The notes below the pieces were generated by a model. That model was not told the origin of the DNA and searched no databases. It saw only the letters and a list, made by a program, of their open reading frames with translations. This document shows, in pieces, positions 8,436 to 16,310 of a stretch of 64,000 bases of DNA (position 1 is the first letter of the stretch; the number at the start of each line of letters is the position of its first letter). This stretch comes from Pseudomonas sp. CFBP13508 (GTDB lineage: Bacteria > Pseudomonadota > Gammaproteobacteria > Pseudomonadales > Pseudomonadaceae): contig NZ_QFZZ01000012.1 of NCBI RefSeq assembly GCF_005233515.1, positions 1 to 64,000 on the forward strand, written 5' to 3'. A program made the translations under genes and the position numbers.

Positions 8436-8616
8436 CAGCCTTTTTTCGCATGGATTCGATCAAGGCATGCATGTCCGCCATCACGTCCTCATGGGGGAGA
8501 CTCGGATGGGGATCATCTCTGGACGCCTGCACCTTGGCTCGCAACCAGCGATCATGACTGGCAGCCTGCTCGTCGTTTTCAAACCCTGAATCGTCGGGAA
8601 AGATTTTGCCGTCCAT
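8425..8616 (-). CDS. ParD-like antitoxin (stability-system antitoxin)
   Basis: A 63-residue acidic protein. The ATG at 8616 follows GGAGG by 4 nt (CCCGGAGGCACAATG); the open frame reaches further upstream without a ribosome site. Residues 20-50 (HDRWLRAKVQASRDDPHPSLPHEDVMADM) match the C-terminal toxin-binding stretch common in Pseudomonas ParD-type antitoxins. An N-terminal ribbon-helix-helix is not obvious in such a short protein. It is encoded directly before the ParE-like toxin and overlaps it. Confidence 0.75.
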   Translation of the reverse strand: MDGKIFPDDSGFENDEQAASHDRWLRAKVQASRDDPHPSLPHEDVMADMHALIESMRKKADAD

Positions 8617-8924
8617 TGTGCCTCCGGGATCAATGCCTGGCAGTCTATTCGGTACAGGGATTGCTGTCGTCGTTGTCTGGATGAACTGCATCTGGGTCGA
8701 GCTCCATGAGTACTTGTAGTTCGACAAATCCTAGACTGAGCGCTTCCGACGGCCAACCGACGGAAGATGTAGGAAAACGGTTGGGGTATCCCGAGTTCCT
8801 TCCTTTTTCTGTAGGACTCGCTGAAGAGGACTGCGCAGTGTGATTACAACATTGGAACAACCGCCACCCCGGGTCTGTTCTAGACTCACGCCGCTCAATC
8901 ACGAGCCTCACCCGGAGTAGTGCC
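8617..8924. other. Intergenic region, no gene recognised
   Basis: About 308 bp between the divergent antitoxin and methyltransferase genes. Short open frames on both strands lack ribosome sites and recognisable domains. It should hold both promoters, probably including a ParD-type autoregulatory operator near 8620-8680, but no convincing operator palindrome was found. Confidence 0.4.
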
Positions 8925-9722
8925 ATGGAAGTGCCCAACCCCAAAACCGTTATCGAAAGCAATCGCCAAGCGTGGAACGATTCCGCTCGCCATCATCAGG
9001 ATTCGCCGGACTGGCAGGCATTGCTCAGCGATGTCGCGCAGGCGGAGTTTTGCTGCCTTGATGACACCTTGCGGGGCTTGCTGGAAGTCGACGGCAAAGA
9101 CGTGATTCAACTGGGCTGCAATAACGGTCGGGAGAGCCTCTCGCTGTTTGCGCTGGGTGCGCGCAGTGTCGTCGGCGTCGATCAATCCGCAGCGTTTCTT
9201 GAGCAGGCCCGCGAGCTCAACAGCCGCTCGCCGCATACTGCCGAATTCGTCGAGAGCGACATCCACCATCTGCCCGCATCGCTGCATAACCGCTTCGACG
9301 TAGCCCTGATTACCATTGGTGTACTTAACTGGATGCCTGACATCGGCGAATTCTTCCATCATGTCGCGCAGGTGCTGAAGCCGGGTGGCAAGCTGGTGAT
9401 CTACGAAACCCATCCGTTTCTGGAAATGGTTGATCCGCAGGCTGAAAATCCCTACCGCCTCGCCAGCTCGTATTTCCGTGCCGAGCCGTTTGTGCAGCAA
9501 GAGCCGATCGTTTACGTAGGTAAAGTCGAGCAGCCGGCGGCAAAGTCGTACTGGTTCGTGCATACGCTGGGCGCGATCTTCAGCGGCGCCATTGGAGCGG
9601 GGCTGCGCATTGTGGATTTTCAGGAATATGCGCATTCGAACCGGGAAGAGGTGTATGACTGCTACCTGAACCAGCAGGCGCAGTTGCCGATGTGCTTTAG
9701 CCTGGTGGCGAGCAAGGCCTGA
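8925..9722 (+). CDS. Class I SAM-dependent methyltransferase
   Basis: A 265-residue protein. Motif I appears as VIQLGCNNGRES near residue 60, the acidic end of strand 2 as VVGVDQS near 85, motif II/III as FDVALITIGVLNWMPD near 128, then VLKPGGKLVIYETHP near 155, the typical post-motif of Methyltransf_11/25 proteins. A Pro, Leu or metabolite acceptor cannot be deduced. The ATG at 8925 follows CCCGGAGTAGTGCC (GGAG). It is a single gene, followed by a REPIN. Nothing in its neighbourhood points to a pathway. Confidence 0.85.
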   Translation: MEVPNPKTVIESNRQAWNDSARHHQDSPDWQALLSDVAQAEFCCLDDTLRGLLEVDGKDVIQLGCNNGRESLSLFALGARSVVGVDQSAAFLEQARELNSRSPHTAEFVESDIHHLPASLHNRFDVALITIGVLNWMPDIGEFFHHVAQVLKPGGKLVIYETHPFLEMVDPQAENPYRLASSYFRAEPFVQQEPIVYVGKVEQPAAKSYWFVHTLGAIFSGAIGAGLRIVDFQEYAHSNREEVYDCYLNQQAQLPMCFSLVASKA

Positions 9723-9748
9723 GATCCTTTATTGCGACGGCTGGCCTC

Positions 9749-9811
9749 TTCGCGAGCAGGCTCGCTCCCACAGGGAAACGCATTCCATTGTGGGAGCGAG
9801 CCTGCTCGCGA
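9749..9811. repeat. REPIN (REP doublet)
   Basis: Two inverted REP arms (TTCGCGAGCAGGCTCGCTCC and its complement) separated by AGGGAAACGCATTCCAT. It differs from the REPIN at 10352-10414 at only one of 63 positions. Confidence 0.9.
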
Positions 9812-9838
9812 TGGGCGGCATTGCGACCGCTACAAAAT

Positions 9839-10147
9839 TCACGGAACGGCGTGATTGACTACGTGCCCCGGCTGCGCATAGAGATCAATGCCTAGTGCAT
9901 GAATTACCTTCAACACTGTGTCAAATCGCGGCTTCGCTCCGGGAGCAAAAGCTTTGTACAAACTTTCACGACCCATGCCTGAATTCTTGGCGATCTGCGT
10001 CATTCCTCGCGCCCTTAACACGTAACCGATTGCGCGAAGGAATTCTTCGCTGTCTCCGTCTGCAAGCACCTGTGACAGGTACTCACTGATGGCTTCATCA
10101 CTGTCGAGCAGCGCGACCATGTCGAAATTCGTCAAAGTCTGGCTCAT
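9839..10147 (-). CDS. Orphan HigA-like 'addiction module antidote' protein
   Basis: A 102-residue protein of the putative addiction-module antidote family (TIGR02684-like). Residues 10-45 (MVALLDSDEAISEYLSQVL and DSEEFLRAIGYVLRARG) lead to a helix-turn-helix at 50-85 (MTQIAKNSGMGRESLYKAFAP). The ATG at 10147 is preceded by AAGGAGG. Its partner toxin gene would normally lie immediately upstream; only a C-terminal fragment remains at 10150-10281, whose stop codon is 2 nt before this ATG. It may persist as an anti-addiction factor or as a DNA-binding regulator. Confidence 0.87.
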   Translation of the reverse strand: MSQTLTNFDMVALLDSDEAISEYLSQVLADGDSEEFLRAIGYVLRARGMTQIAKNSGMGRESLYKAFAPGAKPRFDTVLKVIHALGIDLYAQPGHVVNHAVP

Positions 10148-10149
10148 GG

Positions 10150-10281
10150 TTAAACCTCCTTTGCCATTTTTTGTGCGCGTCGGATGTCTGCGCTTTGTGA
10201 GGATTTGTCGCCTCCGATGTCGTGCTCGACTGTATCCAAGTGGATACGGATAAACAGTCGGCCAAGTCTTTTCCGAATGTT
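10150..10281 (-). pseudogene. Remnant of a RelE/HigB-type toxin gene (C-terminus only)
   Basis: On the minus strand, upstream of the antitoxin and in frame up to its own TAA, the sequence encodes GGDKSSQSADIRRAQKMAKEV-like residues (split here: GGDKSSQ, then ADIRRAQ, then MAKEV). This is the diagnostic C-terminal motif of the TIGR02683 toxin family. The preceding residues RLFIRIHLDTVEHDI align loosely with the family strand before it. The first 60 or so residues of the toxin, including its start, are absent, and the frame runs back into a REPIN. The toxin is dead. Confidence 0.75.
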
Positions 10282-10351
10282 GGAAGTGTCGTCACAGTTT
10301 GTAGGCAACCAGCCAATCGATTGTGAGAGCTGCGGTGCAGCTACTGACCTC

Positions 10352-10414
10352 TTCGCGAGCAGGCTCGCTCCCACAGGGAAACGCATTCCAGTGTGGGAGC
10401 GAGCCTGCTCGCGA
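10352..10414. repeat. REPIN (REP doublet)
   Basis: Inverted REP arms with spacer AGGGAAACGCATTCCAG. It is nearly identical to the copy at 9749-9811, in the same orientation, so the pair brackets the orphan antitoxin and toxin remnant as direct repeats about 600 bp apart. Confidence 0.9.
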
Positions 10415-10451
10415 TGGCGGTATCAAAACCGCCGCAAATATTCAGCCTGAA

Positions 10452-11144
10452 TCAAGCCTGCGCGGGCGTACTTACTACTGGTCTTTCCGGCTTGCGCAGC
10501 GCCTCCAGCCTTGACTCGCTGTAGCGCGTTTCGCGGAAGAAGCGCCAGTGGCCGAACAGGTCGTAAACATGGGTGATACGCCCTTGTTCCTTGTAGCCCA
10601 GACGCACATGCATCTTCAGGGCCTGGATATTGGCGTTGTCGCAGATATCCACCACTTTTTTGTACCCACCGGCGTCCATGACTTGCCAAAGTGCGGTCTG
10701 TGCGTCGACGGTCAAGGTGCTGCCGAAATAGGGCCGGGCAATTTCGGCACCGAACTGGAAGTACTCACCGGGCTGGATCGTGAACGTGTAGCGGTAGAAG
10801 TGCCGATCGTTATAGTCGCGGGTACTGGCCCAGACGAACCCGACGGTGTGACCTTCCTGGTCCAGGTACATGTGCCCCGTGTGCCCTTCAGCGGCCAATT
10901 CGGCCATGGTCTGCACACGGTCACCAAAGTACTTGCCGAAAGCCTTGGCGTTGTCCTCGGTGATGTCGACTCTATGTAAACCTTCACAGGGGCGCAGTTT
11001 GTTTGGCGCGATCGGCGTGACCAGATCGCGCTCCATCCACAGCAATTCACGGTGAGCGAAGACATAACGTTTGCCGAACGCGCCAAGGGTGCGGCGCAGG
11101 CCTTTTTGTTTGATGCGCAGAAGCAGTTTGTCGATGACGTTCAT
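10452..11144 (-). CDS. GNAT-type N-acetyltransferase, EPS locus (copy 1)
   Basis: A 230-residue protein, last gene of the exopolysaccharide operon. The C-terminal half shows a GNAT-like pattern: GHTVGFVWAS near residue 105, then NIQALKMHVRLGYKEQGRI near 180, where the NxxAxxMxxRLGY motif is the acetyl-CoA-binding helix and final strand. The N-terminal 40 residues (RIKQKGLRRTLGAFGKRY) are basic and may bind membrane or polymer. The ATG at 11144 follows GGAGAGCATC. It is about half identical to the protein at 12336-13025 along its whole length, so the two are paralogues. It may acylate a sugar precursor or the polymer. Confidence 0.8.
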   Translation of the reverse strand: MNVIDKLLLRIKQKGLRRTLGAFGKRYVFAHRELLWMERDLVTPIAPNKLRPCEGLHRVDITEDNAKAFGKYFGDRVQTMAELAAEGHTGHMYLDQEGHTVGFVWASTRDYNDRHFYRYTFTIQPGEYFQFGAEIARPYFGSTLTVDAQTALWQVMDAGGYKKVVDICDNANIQALKMHVRLGYKEQGRITHVYDLFGHWRFFRETRYSESRLEALRKPERPVVSTPAQA

Positions 11145-12331
11145 GATGCTCTCCGAGGCGCTAGCCCAGGTGTGGTGGATGAAGTTGCAGGTTGTGTTGC
11201 GGATGTATTTGCCGCTTTCGGTTTGCCGGCACGCTGTGCGCGCCATTTTTGCAGGGCCGGTTTGACGCAGTACCAAAGACGCAGCCCCAGGCCCAGCAGC
11301 AAGCCACTGGGGCGCCATGAGTAGAAGCTCCAGCGCCAGTGTTCCAGTTGCCCGGTCATGCGCTCGTGCAGTTGATGACTGGAGTTTTCCAGGCTGACCC
11401 GCGAGGCATCGATCCAGTGCCATTGCTCGTCCAGGCCCCAGCGAATCCATTCCTCCAGCAGCACCCGACCGCTGCCCAGATCGGCATGTTGCGGCAGGAA
11501 CGCCAGGTTGTAGTCGTAGAGTCGGCCCTGCTCGAGCAGGCCCAGCCGATAACTGATGCAGCGGCCGTCCAGCTCCAGCGTCACCACTCGCACCAGCCCT
11601 TGAGCGGCGAGGGCGGTGAAGGCGTTCTGTATCCATTGACGACTGTGGTCAGTTGCGAAAATGCCGACGCCCTCGTCACCTTTCCAACTGACCGACTCGA
11701 CTTCTTCCAACGCCTGTAAAACCGTAGGCATCGACAGCGCATCGGGGATGATGCGCCGCACTTGGGCGCCGCACGCGGTAATCCGTTTGCGCGCCCGGCG
11801 CAGTTTGTAGCGCGGGTCGCCGGAAACTTCCTGCTGGTCGGCGTCGCTGATCAGATGCACCGGCACCCGGCAACTCAGGCGCCGTTCAGCCGTGGAGCTA
11901 CGCGCCATCCAATCGGTGAGGGCACTTTCTTCCCCAGCAGGTTCCGACAGTTCGTTGAGTTGCAGCAGCGCATGGGGCAGGCGCTGACGGATCAGCATCA
12001 GCGCATCGCGCATATCCTCTGCGCCGAGCAACGACAGCAGGGCCAACCGATCGGCCAGCGGATAACCCAAGTGGCGCAAGACGCGAAATGGCACGCCCGC
12101 GAAGCGTTCGCGGCTGGCCACCAGTGGCAGGCACAGGCGCAAAGCCTCTGCTTCCCAGCCGAGCAGAACGTGCAGGCACTGATTCTCTTCCAACGCCTGT
12201 TCTGCCGCGCACAACCAGCCGAGATTGTTGAACGGCGTGTGGTCGGTCACGCGCAGGCGCAATGCCTCGTAGGCCGTCGCCGGGAAGTCGGCAGCGCACA
12301 GCGATGTGCGCCATTCGAATCGCATCGCCAT
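11141..12331 (-). CDS. CelD/BcsL-type GNAT acyltransferase
   Basis: A 396-residue protein of the CelD/BcsL (Acetyltransf_6, FemAB-like) family. The early signature is LRVTDHTPFNNLGWL near residue 25, with the core domain at about 170-320, containing YKLRRARKRI, WKGDEGVGIF, LELDGRCISYRLG and YDYNLAFLPQHADLGSGRVLLEEWI. The C-terminal 60 residues carry a hydrophobic stretch (GLLLGLGLRLWYCVKPAL) that could associate with the membrane, and then a Thr/Ser/Ala-rich tail. This family adds acyl groups during cellulose and other polysaccharide assembly. It overlaps the next gene by 4 nt and is framed by two paralogous GNAT genes. Confidence 0.8.
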   Translation of the reverse strand: MAMRFEWRTSLCAADFPATAYEALRLRVTDHTPFNNLGWLCAAEQALEENQCLHVLLGWEAEALRLCLPLVASRERFAGVPFRVLRHLGYPLADRLALLSLLGAEDMRDALMLIRQRLPHALLQLNELSEPAGEESALTDWMARSSTAERRLSCRVPVHLISDADQQEVSGDPRYKLRRARKRITACGAQVRRIIPDALSMPTVLQALEEVESVSWKGDEGVGIFATDHSRQWIQNAFTALAAQGLVRVVTLELDGRCISYRLGLLEQGRLYDYNLAFLPQHADLGSGRVLLEEWIRWGLDEQWHWIDASRVSLENSSHQLHERMTGQLEHWRWSFYSWRPSGLLLGLGLRLWYCVKPALQKWRAQRAGKPKAANTSATQPATSSTTPGLAPRRAS

Positions 12332-12335
12332 TGGG

Positions 12336-13025
12336 TCAGACCGCCGTTGCTGGGACAGGTGGACGGGAAGTTTTGCGCAACGCCGTCAGGCGCGAACCGC
12401 TGTAGCGGGTTTCGCGATAAAAGCGCCAGCGACCAAACAGCGTGTAGATATGGGTGATCCGCTGTTGTTCGGTATAGCCCATGCGCAGATGCAGCTTGAG
12501 CGCCGGAATGTTGCTGGAGTCACAAACATCGACCACTTTGCTGCAGCCTTTCACGGCCATGGCTTTCCACAGGCGCACTTGCACATCGACTGACAATTCG
12601 CTGCCCCAGTAGGCACGGGTCATTTCGCCACCGAATTCGAAGAACTCGCCAGGTTTCACCGGGAACCGGCAACCGTAGTAATGTCGATCAAAATAGTCGC
12701 GCGGCGTACCCCAGATAAACGCCACGGCATCGCCATGCTCGTCGACATGCATATGCCCGGTGTGACCTTCACTGGCGAGTTCGGCCATGACGCCGACACG
12801 GTCGCCGAAGTAGCGGGTGAAGGCGCTGGCGTTGTCTGCGGTGATCTTCATCACGCGCAGTGGCGGGTACGGTTTGAGGTTGTGCGGCGGCACGGGGCTG
12901 ACCAGATCCCGTTCCATCCACAGCAGTTGCCGATGGGAAAAAATGTACATTCTGCGGATCTTCGCCAAGGTCGCTCGCAGGCCTTTACGACGGATATGTC
13001 CGCTGAGTTTTTTCAAGATATCCAT
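12336..13025 (-). CDS. GNAT-type N-acetyltransferase, EPS locus (copy 2)
   Basis: A 229-residue paralogue of the protein at 10452-11144; shared blocks include QLLWMERDLV, GHTGHM, GYTEQQRITHIY versus GYKEQGRITHVY, and FRETRYS/YRETRYS near the C-terminus. The GNAT acetyl-CoA site is NIPALKLHLRMGY near residue 178. The ATG at 13025 follows AGGAGAAGAGACC. Its 3' end lies 4 nt before the CelD-like gene. Two related acetyltransferases around a third suggests acylation at more than one position of the repeat unit. Confidence 0.8.
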   Translation of the reverse strand: MDILKKLSGHIRRKGLRATLAKIRRMYIFSHRQLLWMERDLVSPVPPHNLKPYPPLRVMKITADNASAFTRYFGDRVGVMAELASEGHTGHMHVDEHGDAVAFIWGTPRDYFDRHYYGCRFPVKPGEFFEFGGEMTRAYWGSELSVDVQVRLWKAMAVKGCSKVVDVCDSSNIPALKLHLRMGYTEQQRITHIYTLFGRWRFYRETRYSGSRLTALRKTSRPPVPATAV

Positions 13026-13086
13026 GGTCTCTTCTCCTGATGAAGGTGCCGCGCGCAGCATGACGCTCGCAGGGCAGAAGGGCGGT

Positions 13087-15006
13087 TCATGAAGCGTTCC
13101 AGCTGAGGGCAAACAGGGTTTGCCCGGGTAATTCGAAACGCACGCGCCCGTTTTCGCAGGCGAACGGTGCGTCGCGGGCGCGATTGTCAGCGCCGAAGAA
13201 ATGCAGGGCACCGTGGTCGAGCGGGCACTTGGCACCGCTCAGATCAACGCGTTGCAGGCGGGTGCCTTTGTTCACCCCGAGTAACGTGCGCTGCTCGTCG
13301 CCGGCCATCGCCAGCACATCCACTTCGAAAGCGTCGTTATCCAGTTGCAGCACGTGCGGCAGCCAATGCCGAGCGATGAATTGCTGGGCCAGGCCCACCG
13401 GTTTCAGCTCGAAGCGATCGCCACCCAGCACGCGCACCATGCCTTTGGCGTAGGGCGGTTCGTCGGCCGCCTGAAACCAGTTGAGCATGCTCAGCAAACC
13501 GTCCTGAGAAGCATTGATGACCACCGATGCCCACCACAGCGCGGCGTAATGAGTTTCCTGGTCGTACGGGCTCAGGCTCGAGCCACTGGACAGATTGGTC
13601 TGGTCGAGCAGCAAGGCCTTGCGCGGCTGACCGTGGCTATCGAGTCCCACAAGATCGGCGGCGCGGCGTACGCTGTCGCGGTAGACGCGAGTGGCGAGCA
13701 GGTCGCGGACCATCCATTCGTGCCAGGCCAACGCGTCGATCTGATCGGGCGCTTCACTGAGCAGACGCCGTGCCCAATCGATCCCGCGTTTGTCTGCGGC
13801 GTTATTGGCGAACGGGCCGTTGACCAAGCGCGAACTGGCCGGCATGGCGATGCGCACGCCGGCCCTGGCGTTGGCCGGATCGCTGCGCACCTGCCGGGCC
13901 ATGCTGACAAAAATCGCCCGATAATCTTCGTAGCTTGAATAGTTGAGGTTCGGCTCGTCGGCGAAGCCGATGTAATGCGTGCCTTGCCCACCCAGTGTGC
14001 GCGTGCTGGCGAGCCAGGCATCGAGGCCGTTGCTGCTTTGTACATCGGCGCGCAGATTGGCCTGACGCCCGGTGCCGGCGAGCAGGGTGATGTCCTGGCG
14101 GATGCCGAAGCGCGTCTGATAGAGCTGACGAACCGGGTCTTCGAAGCGGGCATTTTTCGCGCTGACGTCAACGTAGCTGTAATAACTCGCCGCACCCGGC
14201 TTCAACGCATCCAGTGCGGCATGACTGCTCGTGGGCGGCATCAGATTGGGCAGCGCAATGCCCAGATCCGGAGTGCGCCCGAGCACCTTGCCATGCAGGG
14301 TCAGGCGTACCTCACCCGATTCTTCATGCACTGGCTGCAGCTGCTGCGGATTCTGCGCAAACAGGTTGGCCGTGCCATCGAGCCAGAACGCCGCTTTGCC
14401 GCTGCCCTGCAGGCGCAAGCGCCAGGCCTGAGGCCGGTCACTGACCGGCAAGGCCACTTGATCGAATTGCCAATAGGCGCGGTGGGGCTTGAGGGCCAGC
14501 GACAGCTGTTGTCCATCGTCTACACGCTGTGCTTGCAGCGCGTTGACGCCGCCATGGTATTTGCCGTTCAGCACTGCATGCTCTCCCGGTGCGACCTGGA
14601 AAAGCAGCTCAGTACCATTGCGGGTTTCGACGCTGAAATGCACCTTGGCCGGACTGAACAGCGCCACGGTCGTGGCGTCATGCTCGACGCGGTAACTGCG
14701 GAAGCTGTAGCCGGGAATCTCCAGACGATAAGCGGCAGCTCCCGGCACCAGCGGCCAGCTTTGCGAACCGCGAACCTCACTGGCCTTGATGAAGCGGTCA
14801 CCCTGCAAGCGGCCATGGCCGTCAAGCAGGTAGATATGCTCTTCATTGGCCTCGGCCTGCCACGCCGGGACCCAGCGCACGGTGACTGTGTCCGGGCGGT
14901 CGGCTTGCAAATACAGGCTGCCGTCGCGAATGTCGCCCCACTGCATCGGCGCAGCGAAGGCGTTCAGCGTCATGCCGAGTCCGAGCAGCAGGGCCAGGCG
15001 CTTCAT
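13087..15006 (-). CDS. Secreted glycosidase-like protein of the EPS locus
   Basis: A 639-residue protein. Residues 1-19 (MKRLALLLGLGMTLNAFA) form a signal peptide, so it is periplasmic or secreted. Residues 20-260 are beta-rich. From about 270 to 560 the sequence resembles a TIM-barrel glycoside hydrolase: YIGFADEPNLNYSSYEDY near 345 offers an acid/base Glu after a beta strand, IDALAWHEWMVRD near 420 a second, and KALLLDQTNLSSG near 470. A C-terminal beta domain (ALSWNAS end) follows. It resembles GH39-like enzymes that sit in polysaccharide loci and edit or release polymer during export. The ATG at 15006 overlaps the flippase gene; family placement is tentative. Confidence 0.72.
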   Translation of the reverse strand: MKRLALLLGLGMTLNAFAAPMQWGDIRDGSLYLQADRPDTVTVRWVPAWQAEANEEHIYLLDGHGRLQGDRFIKASEVRGSQSWPLVPGAAAYRLEIPGYSFRSYRVEHDATTVALFSPAKVHFSVETRNGTELLFQVAPGEHAVLNGKYHGGVNALQAQRVDDGQQLSLALKPHRAYWQFDQVALPVSDRPQAWRLRLQGSGKAAFWLDGTANLFAQNPQQLQPVHEESGEVRLTLHGKVLGRTPDLGIALPNLMPPTSSHAALDALKPGAASYYSYVDVSAKNARFEDPVRQLYQTRFGIRQDITLLAGTGRQANLRADVQSSNGLDAWLASTRTLGGQGTHYIGFADEPNLNYSSYEDYRAIFVSMARQVRSDPANARAGVRIAMPASSRLVNGPFANNAADKRGIDWARRLLSEAPDQIDALAWHEWMVRDLLATRVYRDSVRRAADLVGLDSHGQPRKALLLDQTNLSSGSSLSPYDQETHYAALWWASVVINASQDGLLSMLNWFQAADEPPYAKGMVRVLGGDRFELKPVGLAQQFIARHWLPHVLQLDNDAFEVDVLAMAGDEQRTLLGVNKGTRLQRVDLSGAKCPLDHGALHFFGADNRARDAPFACENGRVRFELPGQTLFALSWNAS

Positions 15007-16310
15007 GCGGCTTTCCTGCGGTGCAGCATCAGCCACATCGGGCTGATGTCACCGGGCAGAATGAACAGCGTGTGCCAGAACGGCACGCCGCTCAGCCTGC
15101 AATAAAGCACCAGCATCGCCAGGGTCACTGCCAGATAGGCAATCGAGGACGCCGCCGCTGCGCCGACGATGCCGTAGCTCGGGATCAGCAGCAGATTCAG
15201 GCCCAGATTCAGCAACGCGCCCACCCCCATCATCAGCGAGACGGTGGCAGGGCGATTCTTGCCGATCAGGTCCAGGCGCAGAATGCTTGCGTAGCACAGG
15301 CCCAACAGCCCCGGCAGCAAAGCCAGCAGCGCCGGATACGCGGGTTGGTAGGCGACGCCGAACAGGATGATGATCAGCCATTCGCCGATCAGCGCCATCG
15401 TGACGCAGGCGCAGAGCATTACCGTCGCGGTCAGGCGCAGCGCCAGCGGCGTGACCTTGTCAATGCCCTTGTCCTGTTGCAGCAGGCGCTTCATCAGCGG
15501 TGTGGTGACCGCTTCGGGAACGATCAGCAACAGTTCGGCGGCGGCGCTGGCCATGGCGTAGTGGCCGAGCGCGCTGCTGCCGAGCAGGGCGCCGATGAAC
15601 AGGTAATCGGAGCGCAGGATCACCTGTTGGAACAGCAGGTCCGGATGGCTGCGCGCACTGAATTTCAGCAACTCGTTCTGGCTCGCACGATCCCATTGCA
15701 GTTGCAGCGGCTGTGCGCGTTTGAGCCACATCCAGCCCACCAGCACCACCAGGCTGATACCGGCCAGCCAACTGATCAGCGCCGCTTCGAGTGCTGCCTC
15801 TTTCCACATCCAGAACAGCGCAACAAACAACAGCAGTGGTGCCAGCGATTCGATCAGGCGCAGGACATTGAAGGCGACCACGCCACCCGACGCGTTGTGC
15901 AAGGTCAGCAGGCCGCTTTTGAGCACGGTCAGCGGTACCGCCAGCAGCAACAGCCAGGCCAGCAGACCGAGCTGCATCGTGACATCGAGTTCGCTGCCAA
16001 ATTCTCGCGCCAGCGCCACCACCAGCAACGTCAGCAGCCCGGCCAACAGACAACCGAACACCAGCACTTGAGCGAGCAACAGACCCATCGGCCGCTGGTT
16101 GGCCGCTTGATAACCGACCGCCGAATTCAAGCCGCCGCTGGTGGCCGCACTGATCAGATCCGGCAGGGTGCTGAGCAGGGCGAACAGGCCGCGTTCGCTC
16201 GGCCCGAGAATCCGCGCCAGCAACACATTGCGCAGCAGGCGCAAGGCAATCATCGCCAGTTTGGTGCCCATGCTCAGGGCCAGATGCCGGAGGTAGCTGC
16301 CGCGACTCAT
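15003..16310 (-). CDS. Wzx-type polysaccharide flippase
   Basis: A 435-residue integral membrane protein with about 12-14 hydrophobic segments, the usual size of the MOP/PST flippase family. The N-terminus is typical of Wzx: LRHLALSMGTKLAMIALRLLRNVLLARILGPSERGLFALL, with conserved Arg and GPSERG in the first loop. It should flip the undecaprenyl-linked repeat unit across the inner membrane. Both ends overlap neighbours by 4 nt (ATGA), so it is tightly coupled to the deacetylase before it and the glycosidase-like gene after it. Confidence 0.88.
   Translation of the reverse strand: MSRGSYLRHLALSMGTKLAMIALRLLRNVLLARILGPSERGLFALLSTLPDLISAATSGGLNSAVGYQAANQRPMGLLLAQVLVFGCLLAGLLTLLVVALAREFGSELDVTMQLGLLAWLLLLAVPLTVLKSGLLTLHNASGGVVAFNVLRLIESLAPLLLFVALFWMWKEAALEAALISWLAGISLVVLVGWMWLKRAQPLQLQWDRASQNELLKFSARSHPDLLFQQVILRSDYLFIGALLGSSALGHYAMASAAAELLLIVPEAVTTPLMKRLLQQDKGIDKVTPLALRLTATVMLCACVTMALIGEWLIIILFGVAYQPAYPALLALLPGLLGLCYASILRLDLIGKNRPATVSLMMGVGALLNLGLNLLLIPSYGIVGAAAASSIAYLAVTLAMLVLYCRLSGVPFWHTLFILPGDISPMWLMLHRRKAA

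Noticed and set aside
10152..10316. A second small open frame upstream of the orphan antitoxin
   Set aside because: Only the frame ending in MAKEV matches the toxin family; the overlapping frame has no similarity to any toxin and is disrupted by the REPIN.
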